From positions 73,618 through 137,617 of the forward strand of contig CAWIUN010000005.1 of assembly GCA_963839285.1 (NCBI GenBank): DNA of 64,000 nucleotides, in the 5' to 3' direction. The position numbers and the translations under genes are program-made. Of this stretch, positions 1 to 8,702 are shown piece after piece. The stretch is from DASSSQ01 sp963839285 (lineage in GTDB: Bacteria; Actinomycetota; Thermoleophilia; Gaiellales; Gaiellaceae). The notes under the pieces were generated by a model. It saw nothing but the letters and a program-made list of their open reading frames with translations, was not told where the DNA came from and did no database searches. Within the stretch, counting starts at the first letter, position 1. Every line of letters begins with the position of its first letter.

Positions 1-1
1 G

Positions 2-283
2 ACCGACGCGGTCGCGGCGCGGCTCGAGCGGGAGCGCGGCCTCGGCCCCTGGTCGGTCGGCGTCGTCGCGCTCGAGGGCCTCGGCCGCCACGAGCGCGGG
101 CTCGCGCGCGACCTCGGCCTCGTCAAGCTGCTCGCGGAGCTGCGCGGGCGCCGCGTCGAGGCGGAGGAGACGGACGAGCTGCTCGAGCCCTACGGCGAGT
201 GGGCCGGGCTCGCGAGCGTCTACCTGCTCAAGGGCTACGCGCGCGGGCTCGTGCCGGTCCCGCGGCGGACGAGAGCCGCCTAG
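2..283 (+). CDS. DNA-3-methyladenine glycosylase II-like (AlkA family), C-terminal part
   Basis: Only the last 93 codons are in the window; the start lies upstream. The visible part reads as the end of an HhH-GPD base-excision glycosylase: a G-P-W-S motif at fragment residues 15-18 closes the helix-hairpin-helix region, and an Asp in R-D-L-G-L (fragment residue 37) sits where the family carries its catalytic aspartate. Such enzymes remove alkylated bases from DNA. The stop TAG is 9 bases upstream of proC. The assignment rests on a short stretch, so the subfamily is uncertain. Confidence 0.65.
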   Translation, partial: TDAVAARLERERGLGPWSVGVVALEGLGRHERGLARDLGLVKLLAELRGRRVEAEETDELLEPYGEWAGLASVYLLKGYARGLVPVPRRTRAA

Positions 284-292
284 ACTGGGCCG

Positions 293-1097
293 ATGGCGCG
301 GATCGCGATCCTCGGCGCCGGCACGCTCGGCGAGGCGCTGCTGGCGGGGCTGCTCCGCTCCGGGCTGGACCGACATCGTCGTCACCGGCCGCCGGCAGGA
401 GCGGCTCGACGAGCTGCACGAGCGGCACGGCGTCGAGGCGACCCTCGACAACGTGGCCGCCGCGACCGGCGCCGACGTCGTCGTCCTCGCCGCCAAGCCG
501 CAGGACCTCGAGGCGCTCCTGCGCGAGATCGGGCCGCACCTGACCGCGAGGCAGACCGTGCTCTCGGTCGCGGCGGCGATCCCGACCGCGGCGATCGAGC
601 GCCACCTCGAGCCGGGCGTGCCCGTCGTCAGGGCGATGCCGAACGCGCCCGCGACCGTCCACGAGGGCGTCGCCGGCATCTGCGCCGGCGCGCACGCGAC
701 CGAGGAGAGCCTCGCGGCCGCCGAGGACGTGCTCACGCACGTCGGCTCGGTCGTCCGCGTCCGGGAGGAGTACATGGACGCGGTCACGGCCGTCTCCGGC
801 TCCGGCCCCGCCTACTTCGCGCTGCTCGCCGAGGCGATGATCGAGGCGGGGATCCTGCTCGGGCTCTCCCGCGAGGTCTCGACGCAGCTCGTCGTCCAGA
901 CGATGCTCGGCACCGCGCACCTGCTGCGCGACGAGGGCATGCACCCGGTCGAGCTGCGCGAGGCGGTCACCTCGCCGGGCGGGACGACGATCCAGGCGAT
1001 CCGCGAGCTCGAGATCGCCGGCGTCCGCGCCGCGTTCCTGAACGCGATCCACGCGGCGATGGAGCGCTCGCGCGAGCTCGCCGCCGAAGGACCGTGA
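293..1097 (+). CDS. proC: Pyrroline-5-carboxylate reductase (frameshifted in this sequence)
   Basis: Catalyses the last step of proline synthesis, NAD(P)H-dependent reduction of pyrroline-5-carboxylate, in the cytoplasm. The N-terminus has the Rossmann motif ILGAGTLGEALLAG; later come A-M-P-N-A-P, the family signature around S-G-S-G-P-A-Y and T-S-P-G-G-T-T. The frame changes by +1 near position 362, at a GGG run, between G-L-L-R-S-G and the expected W-T-D-I-V-V-T. Removing one G gives a 267-residue protein, the usual family length. The stop overlaps the GTG start of the next gene (GTGA), so the two are probably co-translated. Confidence 0.9.
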
Positions 1098-1759
1098 TCG
1101 TCCGGGTCGAGGCCGACGCCGAGGCCGCCTCGCGCGCGGCCGCGGCCCGGCTGACGGCGGTCGCCGAGGCGGGCGGCTCGGTCTTCCTCTCCGGCGGCTC
1201 GACGCCGCGGCGCGCCTACGAGCTGGCGGCCGCAGGCGACTGGAGCCGCGCGGAGGTCTGGTTCGCCGACGAGCGCTGCGTGCCGCCGGACGACGAGCGC
1301 TCGAACCACCGGCTCGTGCGCGAGTCGCTGCTCGACCGGCTGGCCGCGCAGCCGCGCGTGCACCGGGTCCGCGGCGAGCTCCCGTGCGGCGAGGCGGCGG
1401 CGCTCTACGACGCCGAGCTCGCCGGAGCCTCGTTCGACCTCGTGCTGCTCGGCCTCGGCGAGGACGGCCACACCGCCTCGCTGTTCCCGGGCTCGCCGGC
1501 GCTGGCCGAGCGAGAGCGGCTCGCCGTCGCGGCGCCGCCCGGGCTCGAGCCCCTGGTCGAGCGCGTCACCCTGACGCTGCCCGCGATCGCGGCCGCCCGC
1601 AGCGTCGTCTTCCTCGTCACCGGCGCGGGCAAGGCCGAGGCGGCGCGCCGGGCGTTCGCCGACGAGGACCCGGCCGCCCCGGCGAGCCTCGCGCGGTCGG
1701 CCGCGGGCGAGACCGTCGCGATCCTCGACCGCGCCGCCGCTTCGCTGCTGGACAACTGA
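1094..1759 (+). CDS. pgl: 6-phosphogluconolactonase
   Basis: Hydrolyses 6-phosphogluconolactone in the oxidative pentose phosphate pathway. The 221-residue product has the expected blocks of the glucosamine-6-phosphate isomerase/lactonase fold: S-G-G-S-T-P near residue 34, a D-E-R-C-V-P-P-D-D-E-R-S-N block near residue 58 and L-G-L-G-E-D-G-H-T-A-S near residue 118. The start is the GTG at 1094, inside the proC stop (GTGA); an upstream extension in this frame would only be proC read out of frame. Length and motifs are normal for the DevB/Pgl type. Confidence 0.9.
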   Translation: MIVRVEADAEAASRAAAARLTAVAEAGGSVFLSGGSTPRRAYELAAAGDWSRAEVWFADERCVPPDDERSNHRLVRESLLDRLAAQPRVHRVRGELPCGEAAALYDAELAGASFDLVLLGLGEDGHTASLFPGSPALAERERLAVAAPPGLEPLVERVTLTLPAIAAARSVVFLVTGAGKAEAARRAFADEDPAAPASLARSAAGETVAILDRAAASLLDN

Positions 1760-1785
1760 ACCGGGCTCGGTGAAACTGGCTCGCG

Positions 1786-2334
1786 ATGGCAGGCACGCGC
1801 CGGACTGCAGCCGGCAGCTTCACGATCGAGCGTCCCGAGCAGCTGAAGGCGCTCGGGCACCCGCTCCGCCTGAAGGTGCTGCAGGCGCTCGGGGACGCCG
1901 ACCGGCCGCTGACGAACCGCGACCTCGCCGATCGGATCGGCGTCGACCCCGGCCACCTGCACTTCCACGTCAAGATGCTCTACTCGGCCGGCCTGATCGA
2001 GCTCGCCGAGGGCGGCCGCGGCCGCGAGAAGCCCTACCGGCCGGTGGCCGCGCACCTGCGCGTCGCGCCGGAGTTCCGCGCCGCCGGCCTCGCGGCCGAG
2101 CTGCAGGCGGCGATGCTGGAGGAGGTCGAGCGCGGCTGGAAGACGTACGGCTCCACGGGCGAGTTCCGCGCCGCGCAGCTGAACGTCCGCCTCTCGGGCG
2201 AGGTCGTCCGCGAGCTGCTGCACGAGCTGGTCGAGAAGGCCGCCGGCCTCGAGGACGAGGACGAGGAGCTGATCACGGTCACCCTGATCGCGCACCCGAA
2301 GACGGGCGCGCCGCCGGACGGGGAACTGGGCTAG
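1786..2334 (+). CDS. ArsR-type winged-helix transcriptional regulator
   Basis: 182 residues. Residues 15-75 form a winged helix-turn-helix typical of ArsR/HTH_20 regulators: E-Q-L-K-A-L-G-H-P-L-R-L-K-V-L starts the domain and D-P-G-H-L-H-F-H-V-K-M-L is the recognition region. The C-terminal half is an acidic helical region without metal-binding cysteines, so metal sensing is unlikely and the ligand is unknown. The start ATG follows pgl by 26 bases. The stop TAG lies in a CTAG that also reads as a stop for the convergent gene on the other strand. Confidence 0.8.
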   Translation: MAGTRRTAAGSFTIERPEQLKALGHPLRLKVLQALGDADRPLTNRDLADRIGVDPGHLHFHVKMLYSAGLIELAEGGRGREKPYRPVAAHLRVAPEFRAAGLAAELQAAMLEEVERGWKTYGSTGEFRAAQLNVRLSGEVVRELLHELVEKAAGLEDEDEELITVTLIAHPKTGAPPDGELG

Positions 2335-3024
2335 GCCTGGGCGGGCCGGCGGCAGCAGCGGCGAGTCGAGCTCGGCGGCGAGGTCGCGCTGTGCGGCCAG
2401 CTCCTGCAGCACGAGCACGGTGTCCGCGACGGGCACGTCCTCGAGGTAGGCCTCGCGGGTCTCGAACGAGTCGAGCACGTGCTCGACGGCGGTCACGTAG
2501 CCGAGGAGGTCGTCGCCGGCGGCGAGCATCCGGAGGGCGTCGGCGACGTCGGCGGGGAAGTCCGCGAACTCGAGCAGCAGCGTCGCGGTGTGGCGCGCCT
2601 CGGCGTCGCGGCCGAGGACGAGCAGCGCGAGCGAGGCGGCGTAGAGCCCGATCGGCGACTCCGCCTCGCCGGCGCCGAGCTCGAGCGCCCAGGTCGCGTC
2701 CGCCTCGGCGCCCGGCCGGTCGCCTGCGAGCAGGCGCGCCTTGATCGCGCCGATCGGGCGGCCCCAGCTGTCCGCCGGAGCGTGCTCGAAGCTCTCGCGC
2801 CAGCGGCGGGCGGCCCGGTCGAACCACTCGCGCGCCTCCTCCGTGTCGCCGAGCATCAGCGCGCAGAGGGCGACGGCGTTGGCGGCGTTCCCGAGCCGGG
2901 TCTGCTGCCGCTGGCGCGCGTCGGGGTCGTCGTCGCCCGGCAGCCGCCCCTCGCCGTCCGTGTAGCGTTCGCGTGCGCGCGTCCTGAGCTCCTCGAAGGT
3001 CCGGCGGTTCGGAGGCGTGTTCAT
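2331..3024 (-). CDS. TPR-like hypothetical protein
   Basis: About 230 residues with paired-helix, alanine-rich segments that resemble tetratricopeptide repeats (for example A-N-A-V-A-L-C-A-L-M-L-G-D and the following E-E-A-R-E-W-F-D-R-A-A). No enzymatic motif is visible. In the frame of the start codon no stop appears until far inside pgl; the likely true stop is the TAG at 2333-2331, reached if one extra base near 2345 is removed. It is convergent with the ArsR-like gene, sharing the CTAG. Function unknown. Confidence 0.55.
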
Positions 3025-3050
3025 CCCGCGAGTATGGCAATGGTGAGCTG

Positions 3051-3622
3051 ATGCCGATTCATTTCCACGGCCTGGTGCTGGAGACCGCGCCCGGCTCCGT
3101 CTTCACGCCGCGCCCGGCGACCGAGCTGCTCGTCGAGGCGGCGCTCGCCCGCAGCGGCCCGGGCGCCCGCGCGGATCGCCGACGTCGGCACCGGGACCGG
3201 CGCGGTCGCGGTCGCGCTCGCGCTCGCGCTGCCGGAGGCCGAGGTGTGGGCCACCGACGCGCACGAGCCGGCCGTCGCGCTCGCCCGCGCGAACCTCGAG
3301 GCGCACGGGCTCGCCGCGCGGGTGCACCTGCTCGAGGGAGACCTGCTCGAAGGCGTCCCGACCGGCCTCGACCTCGTCGTCGCCAATCTCCCCTACCTGC
3401 CGCCGGAGGCCGCCGAGCGCTATCCGGACGAGCCGCGCGACGCCGTCGTCTCGGACGAGGGCGGGCTCGGCCACTACCGCCGCCTGCTCGCCGCCGCCGG
3501 CGACCACCTCGCCCCGGGCGGCGCCGTCCTGCTCCAGTTCCACGGCGCGGTGCTCGGGGCCGGAGCGCAGCGGGCTCCGCCGGCTGGCGACCCGGCTCGA
3601 GGCGCTCGCGCGCGCCGCCTGA
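3051..3622 (+). CDS. HemK/PrmC-like class I SAM methyltransferase (two frameshifts)
   Basis: Joining three frames gives about 189 residues: an N-terminal lead (F-T-P-R-P-A-T-E-L-L), the SAM-binding motif A-D-V-G-T-G-T-G, an acidic D-A-H-E-P-A at the end of strand 2 and N-L-P-Y-L-P, the counterpart of the NPPY motif of HemK-type N-methyltransferases. +1 shifts lie near 3170 and 3557. It is shorter than PrmC (about 280 residues) and lacks the long N-terminal helical domain, so it may methylate another glutamine-containing or small-molecule substrate. It starts 26 bases from the divergent TPR-like gene. Confidence 0.7.
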
Positions 3623-3664
3623 GACGCGGGGCGCTGCGCACAGTCTCCCGTGTAGATTCGTCGC

Positions 3665-4849
3665 ATGGGACGCGAGCTGCGCGAGGTCGTCTTCGTCGAC
3701 GGGATCCGGACGCCCTTCGGACGCGCCGGCGAGAAGGGCGCGTACTGGCGGACGCGCGCCGACGACATGGGCGTCAAGGCCGTCCGCGAGCTGCTGCGCC
3801 GCAACCCCGGGCTCGATCCCGCGCGGATCGGCGACGTCGTCTTCGCGGCGACGGCGCAGGTCGGCGACCAGGGCCTGACGCTCGGCCGCGAGATCGCGCT
3901 CCTCGCCGGCATCCCCGAGACGGTGCCCGGCCTCGCGCTCGACCGCATGTGCGCCGGCGCCCTCACCTCCGTCACCACCGGCGCCGGCGAGATCGCGATG
4001 GGCGCCGCCGACGTCGTCCTCTGCGGCGGCGTCGAGCACATGGGCCACCACCCGATGGGCGCCGAGGTCGACTTCAACCCGCGCTTCGTCTCCGAGCGCC
4101 TGATCGACGAGTCCGCGGCCGTGATGGGCCAGACCGCCGAGAACCTGCACGACGTCTTCCCCGAGCTCTCGAAGGAGGACGCCGACGCGTTCGCGCTCCG
4201 CTCGCAGCAGCGCGCGACGGCCGCCTGGCAGAACGGCGTCATGGCCGAGACGGTCGTGCCGATGGCCGTCTTCACCGACACGGGCTGGGCCGTCGCCGAC
4301 CGCGACGAGTTCCTGCGCCCGGAGACCTCGCTCGAGGGCCTGGCGGCGCTGCCGACGCCCTTCCGGCCCGGCGGCCGCGTCACCGCCGGCAACTCGGCCG
4401 GCCTCACCGACGGCGCCACCGCCTGCCTGCTCGCCTCCGCGGAGGCCGCCGACGAGCTCGGCCTGCGCAAGCGGCTCCGGCTCGTCTCCTACGCGTTCGC
4501 CGGCGTCGAGCCGCACCTGATGGGGCTCGGGCCCGTCCCCGCGACCGAGCGCGCGCTCGCCCAGGCCGGTCTGACGCTCGACGAGATCGACCTCTTCGAG
4601 CTGAACGAGCCCTTCGCGGTGCAGGTGCTGACGTGGTGCCGCGGCACGGGCGTCGACCCGGGAGACGAGCGGCTCAACCCCTACGGCGGCGCGATCGCCT
4701 GCGGCCACCCGCTCGCCGCGACCGGGATCCGGCTCGTCTCGCAGCTCGCGTACGGCCTGCGCGAGCGCGGCGGCCGCTACGGGCTGACCGCCCTCTGCAT
4801 CGGCCTCGGCATGGGCGCCGCGGTCGTCTGGGAGAACCTCGATGCCTGA
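3665..4849 (+). CDS. fadA: Acetyl-CoA C-acyltransferase (thiolase)
   Basis: 394 residues, the standard length of the thiolase family. The nucleophile Cys96 sits in D-R-M-C-A-G-A-L, the N-E-P-F-A block carries the substrate-side residues, G-G-A-I-A-C-G-H-P-L-A-A-T-G carries the catalytic His and C-I-G-L-G-M-G-A the second Cys. It cleaves 3-ketoacyl-CoA to acyl-CoA and acetyl-CoA in beta-oxidation, or runs in the biosynthetic direction. The stop overlaps the start of the hydratase/dehydrogenase gene by 8 bases, so the two form a FadA/FadB-like operon. Confidence 0.93.
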   Translation: MGRELREVVFVDGIRTPFGRAGEKGAYWRTRADDMGVKAVRELLRRNPGLDPARIGDVVFAATAQVGDQGLTLGREIALLAGIPETVPGLALDRMCAGALTSVTTGAGEIAMGAADVVLCGGVEHMGHHPMGAEVDFNPRFVSERLIDESAAVMGQTAENLHDVFPELSKEDADAFALRSQQRATAAWQNGVMAETVVPMAVFTDTGWAVADRDEFLRPETSLEGLAALPTPFRPGGRVTAGNSAGLTDGATACLLASAEAADELGLRKRLRLVSYAFAGVEPHLMGLGPVPATERALAQAGLTLDEIDLFELNEPFAVQVLTWCRGTGVDPGDERLNPYGGAIACGHPLAATGIRLVSQLAYGLRERGGRYGLTALCIGLGMGAAVVWENLDA

Positions 4850-6791
4850 GCAGACCGTCGTTCAAGCTCCGGCGCGCGGGCGGGATCGCGCTCCTGACCG
4901 TCGACAACGGCGAGGACCACACGAAGCCGACGACGCTGAACCTGGCCGCCTGGGACTCGCTCGCCGCCGCGCTCGACGAGCTCGAGTCCGGCGACTGGGA
5001 GGGGCTGCTCCTGACGGGGAAGCCGTTCGTCTTCTGCGCCGGCGCCGACATCGCCATGTTCGAGGCTGCGCGCGGCCCCGACGACGCGCGCCTGATCACG
5101 CGCCGCGGCCACGAGGAGCTGGCCCGGCTGCGCGCGCTGCCGTTCCCGACCGTGGCGGCGGTCAACGGCGCCTGCCTCGGCGGCGGCGTCGAGCTGGCGC
5201 TCCACTGCGACGCGCGCACGATCGCCGCGAACGTCCGCCACTTCGCCTCGCCGGAGTGCTTCCTCGGGATCATCCCGGGCTGGGGCGGGACGCAGCTATC
5301 CCGCGGCTCGTCGGCGCCCGCACGGCGGTCAGGTTCGTGGTCGAGAACCCGATGGAGCGCAACCGGATGCTCGACGCGGAGACCGCGCACGAGCTCGGCT
5401 TCGCCGACCGCCTGCTCGATCCGGTCGAGTTCGTCGACGAGTCGCTCGCCTACCTGCGCGAGCTCTGCCGCGACGGCTTCGAGCGCGAGGAGGCAGACCT
5501 CTCCGACGTCGGCGAGGTCTGCCGGAAGGCGCGCGCGAACCTCGACGCCGCGTTGCACGGCGCCGCGCCCGCCCCCTACCGCGCGCTCGAGCTGATCGAG
5601 GGCGCCGCGACCTGGTCGGTCGAGGAGGGCTACCGCCGGGAGGAGGAGGCCTCGGCCGAGCTCGGGACGACCCGGCAGGCCGAGGCGTCGATCTACGCCT
5701 TCGGGCTGACCCAGTTCCGCGCCCGGCGGCCGCTGCCGCTCGACGCGAAGCCGCTGCCGCTGCGCAAGGTCGGGATCGTCGGCGCCGGGCTGATGGCGAC
5801 CCAGATCGCGACGCTCGTCCTCAGGCGGCTCGAGGTGCCCGTCGTCATGCGCGACGTCTCCGAGGAGATCGTCGAGCGCGCCGTCGCCGAGGTCGGCGCC
5901 GCCCAGAAGGGCCCGCGCGCCGGCTTCCTCGCCTCGATCGTCCACGGCACGACCGGCTGGGACGGGTTCGCCGACTGCGACCTCGTGCTCGAGGCGGTCT
6001 ACGAGGAGCTGTCGGTCAAGCACGAGGTGCTGCGCGCGCTCGAGCCGGTCGTACGGGACGACTGCGTGCTCGCGACCAACACCTCCTCCCTCTCGCTGAC
6101 GGAGCTGGCGTCGGTGCTGGAGCGCCCGGAGCGCTTCGTCGGCATCCACTTCTTCAACCCGGTCGCGGTGATGCCGCTCGTCGAGCTGATCCGCGCCGAC
6201 CGAACCGGGGACGAGGCGCTCGCGACCGCGGCCGCGCTCGTGCGGAAGCTGCGCAAGACGGCGGTGCTCGTCGGCGACGCGCCCGGCTTCGTCGTCAACC
6301 GGATGTTCGCGCGGATGAGCTCGGTCCTGAACGAGGCGCTCGACCACGGCACCCCGACCGACGTCGTCGACGAGTCGGTGCTGCGCCTGGGGATGCCGAT
6401 GGCGCCGTCGGTGCTCGTGCAGATGGTCGGCCCGAAGATCGCCAACCACGTCCTCCACACCCTGCACGCCGCCTACCCCGACCGCTTCCGGCTCTCGGCG
6501 ACGCTGGACGCGCTGGCCGAGGGCGCCGAGGAGCCCGTCGTCGTCGAGGAGCGCCCCGAGACCGCCGAGGAGCTGCAGGAGCGCCTGCTCGACGCGCTCG
6601 CCGACGAGGCCGCGCGGATCCTCGACGAGGGCGTCGTCGCCGAGGCGGCCGACATCGACACCTGCATGATCCTGGGCGCCGGCTGGCCCTTCTGGCTCGG
6701 CGGGATCACGAAGTTCCTCGACCAGACCGGCGTCTCGGAGCGCGTCACGGGCGGCTCGCTCGGCCCGGCGCCCGCCCAGGTGGTCGGCTAG
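4842..6791 (+). CDS. Enoyl-CoA hydratase/3-hydroxyacyl-CoA dehydrogenase (FadB/FadJ-type), frameshifted
   Basis: About 650 residues: crotonase domain first, then 3-hydroxyacyl-CoA dehydrogenase. The hydratase part has F-C-A-G-A-D-I, N-G-A-C-L-G-G-G-V-E-L-A and F-A-S-P-E-C-F-L-G with a catalytic Glu. The dehydrogenase part has the NAD motif V-G-I-V-G-A-G-L-M-A, N-T-S-S-L-S, G-I-H-F-F-N-P-V and D-A-P-G-F-V-V-N-R. A +1 shift near 4860 and a compensating -1 near 5298 (C-T-A-T-C where CTG-ATC is expected) put the crotonase part out of frame with both ends. With the thiolase it covers the last three steps of beta-oxidation. Confidence 0.9.
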   Translation: MPEQTVVQAPARGRDRAPDRRQRRGPHEADDAEPGRLGLARRRARRARVRRLGGAAPDGEAVRLLRRRRHRHVRGCARPRRRAPDHAPRPRGAGPAARAAVPDRGGGQRRLPRRRRRAGAPLRRAHDRRERPPLRLAGVLPRDHPGLGRDAAIPRLVGARTAVRFVVENPMERNRMLDAETAHELGFADRLLDPVEFVDESLAYLRELCRDGFEREEADLSDVGEVCRKARANLDAALHGAAPAPYRALELIEGAATWSVEEGYRREEEASAELGTTRQAEASIYAFGLTQFRARRPLPLDAKPLPLRKVGIVGAGLMATQIATLVLRRLEVPVVMRDVSEEIVERAVAEVGAAQKGPRAGFLASIVHGTTGWDGFADCDLVLEAVYEELSVKHEVLRALEPVVRDDCVLATNTSSLSLTELASVLERPERFVGIHFFNPVAVMPLVELIRADRTGDEALATAAALVRKLRKTAVLVGDAPGFVVNRMFARMSSVLNEALDHGTPTDVVDESVLRLGMPMAPSVLVQMVGPKIANHVLHTLHAAYPDRFRLSATLDALAEGAEEPVVVEERPETAEELQERLLDALADEAARILDEGVVAEAADIDTCMILGAGWPFWLGGITKFLDQTGVSERVTGGSLGPAPAQVVG

Positions 6792-6799
6792 CCGCACCC

Positions 6800-7912
6800 G
6801 TGCGGCTGCTCTTCGCCTTCGCCGGCGGGACCGGGCATTTCCTCCCGCTCGTCCCGATCGCCCGCGCGGCCGCCGCCGCCGGGCACGAGGTCGCGTTCGC
6901 GGCGCAGCGGCCGATGCTCGCCCGGGTGGAGGCGTCGGGCTTCCGCGCGCACGACGCCGGCGGCGAGACGCTTCGCTCTGGGCCTCGCCGCCTGCCGCTC
7001 GTCGCCCCCGACCCCGAGCACGAGGCACGTGTCCTGCGGGAGACGTTCGCCGGACGCGTCGCGCGGGAGCGGGCGGCTGCGATCGGCGGGCTGCTCGACG
7101 AAGTCGGCGCCGACCTCGTCGTCTGCGACGAGCTGGACTTCGGCGCGAAGGTCGCGGCGGAGCGCCACGGCGTCCCGCTCGCGGTCGTCCTCTGCAGCGC
7201 CAGCGCCGCGTTCGCCGCGCCCGGCGTCGTCGCGGAGCCCCTCGCCGAGCTTCGCTCCGCGTTCGGCCTGGCGCCCGAGCCGCCGGAGCCGCTCGTCTTC
7301 TCGCCGTTTCCGCCGAGCCTGCGCGAGCCGGGAGCGGCTCACGCGATCCGGCCGGCCGGCCCCGAGCCGGACGCGCCAGCGCCGCCCTGGCTCGCCGGGC
7401 TGTCCGGCCCGGTCGTCCACGTCACGCTCGGAACGGTCTTCAACCAGGAGTCGGGCGACCTGCTCGAGCGGCTGCTCGAAGGCATGGCGCAGCTTCCCGT
7501 GCAGGTCGTGGCGACGGTCGGGCACGAGCTCGACCCCGGCGCTCTCGGACCGCAGCCCGCGAACGTCCGCGTCGAGCAGTGGGTCGACCAGTTCCTCCTC
7601 CTGCCGCGCTGCGCGGCCGTCGTCTGCCATGGCGGCTCCGGCAGCATCGTCGGGGCGCTCGCGCACGGGCTGCCGGCGGCGCTCGTCCCGCTCGGCGCCG
7701 ACCAGCTGCTGAACGCCGCCCGCTGCGAGGAGATCGGCGTCGCACGGGTGCTCGACCCAGTCAGCGTCCGGCCGGAGGAGGCGGCGGCCGCCGTGGCCGC
7801 GCTGCTCGGCGACGGCCCCCACCGCCGCAGCGCCGAGCGCGTCCGCGACGAGATCGCGGCCCTCCCGGGCCCGGAGCACGCGCTGGCGCTGCTCGAGCAG
7901 CTGACCCGCTAG
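6800..7912 (+). CDS. MGT/UGT-type glycosyltransferase (GT1 family)
   Basis: 370 residues with GTG start 8 bases after the preceding stop. The N-terminal Rossmann half starts F-A-G-G-T-G-H-F-L-P-L and the C-terminal nucleotide-sugar half has P-V-V-H-V-T-L-G-T, W-V-D-Q-F-L-L-L-P and the donor-binding H-G-G-S-G-S block, followed by P-L-G-A-D-Q-L-L-N. These are the hallmarks of the family that glycosylates small lipophilic acceptors (macrolides, sterols, carotenoids). The acceptor cannot be told from sequence. No polyketide or other secondary-metabolite cluster is nearby. Confidence 0.85.
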   Translation: MRLLFAFAGGTGHFLPLVPIARAAAAAGHEVAFAAQRPMLARVEASGFRAHDAGGETLRSGPRRLPLVAPDPEHEARVLRETFAGRVARERAAAIGGLLDEVGADLVVCDELDFGAKVAAERHGVPLAVVLCSASAAFAAPGVVAEPLAELRSAFGLAPEPPEPLVFSPFPPSLREPGAAHAIRPAGPEPDAPAPPWLAGLSGPVVHVTLGTVFNQESGDLLERLLEGMAQLPVQVVATVGHELDPGALGPQPANVRVEQWVDQFLLLPRCAAVVCHGGSGSIVGALAHGLPAALVPLGADQLLNAARCEEIGVARVLDPVSVRPEEAAAAVAALLGDGPHRRSAERVRDEIAALPGPEHALALLEQLTR

Positions 7913-7958
7913 CTCGCTTCTCCGGGTGCGGTCCCGGGCCGCCGGGTAAGGTGCCGCG

Positions 7959-8553
7959 ATGGCACTGGACGACTGGCGGCTGCGGATCGAGCTGGCCGAG
8001 GCAGGCGGAGCGCACGGCCTGCTCGACCGGCTCGGCGTCGACCTCGGCTCGGAGGCGCGCGAGCTCGCGAAGGAGCTCGAGGAGCGGCGGCTCGCGGTCA
8101 CGCACGACGAGGACACGGTCTTCGTCTACACCGCCTCCCGCCGCGAGGCCGAGCGCGGCGCGCGCCGTCGTCGAGGCGGAGCTGCGCGACCTCCGGATCG
8201 AGCCGCGCGAGCTCGCGCTCGAGCACTGGCTCGCGGCCGAGGACCGCTGGGACGACCAGCCTGCGCAGACCGACGTCGAGGGCGACGTGCTCGCCCGCGG
8301 CTACGCGCCGTGGGAGGTGCGGGTCGCCTGCGGCTCGGTCGGGGAGGCCCGCGAGCTCGCGGAGCAGCTCGAGGGCGAGGGGTACGGCGTCGTGCGCCGC
8401 TGGCGCTACGTGATCGCCGGCACCGAGACGCGCGAGCAGGCGGACGCGCTCGCAGCGCGCTTCCGCGGCCGGGTCGAGCCGGGCGGCGAGCTCGTCTGGG
8501 AGGTCACGCCGGCGAACCCGTTCGCGCTCTTCCTCGGCGGCCTCGGCGGCTAG
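7959..8553 (+). CDS. Hypothetical protein upstream of helicase (frameshifted)
   Basis: 198 residues after removing one inserted base near 8158 (frame changes at E-A-E-R to A-R-A-V-V-E-A-E-L). Highly charged and helical, with two similar alpha-beta segments: one ending V-F-V-Y-T-A-S and one around G-Y-G-V-V-R-R-W-R-Y-V-I-A-G. The C-terminus P-F-A-L-F-L-G-G-L-G-G is glycine-rich. I recognise no family. No signal peptide or membrane segment is visible, so it is probably cytoplasmic. It is separated from the helicase by a 149-base promoter region. Confidence 0.6.
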
Positions 8554-8587
8554 CGCGGCCGCTCGCGGCGTCTGCAACGACCTCCCG

Positions 8588-8615
8588 TTTGCCGGCCCGG
8601 CAAATCGGCTATGCT
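8588..8615 (+). promoter_or_regulatory. Candidate promoter overlapped by a perfect inverted repeat
   Basis: A perfect palindrome TTTGCCGG-C-CCGGCAAA spans 8588-8604. It overlaps a plausible sigma-70 promoter, TTTGCC (8588-8593), 16 bases, TATGCT (8610-8615), about 88 bases upstream of the helicase start. The position over the -35 element is typical of a repressor operator. The binding protein is unknown. Confidence 0.45.
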
Positions 8616-8702
8616 GACAACTGCGCGACGTTCGCTGGAGCGGGAAGTGCGAGCGCGCGACTCTTTCAGTTGGGAGCGGCAGCACATCCGCGTGCTGCGC
8701 AC

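Noticed and set aside
293..1759. Single 488-residue fusion protein from proC start through pgl
   Set aside because: The apparent fusion is caused by a +1 shift; the middle part is low-complexity Arg-rich sequence, whereas the other frame gives canonical ProC.
4842..6791. Programmed ribosomal frameshifting in the hydratase/dehydrogenase gene
   Set aside because: Shifts of both signs occur without slippery sequences and the same kind of break appears in about thirty unrelated genes, so sequence error is simpler.
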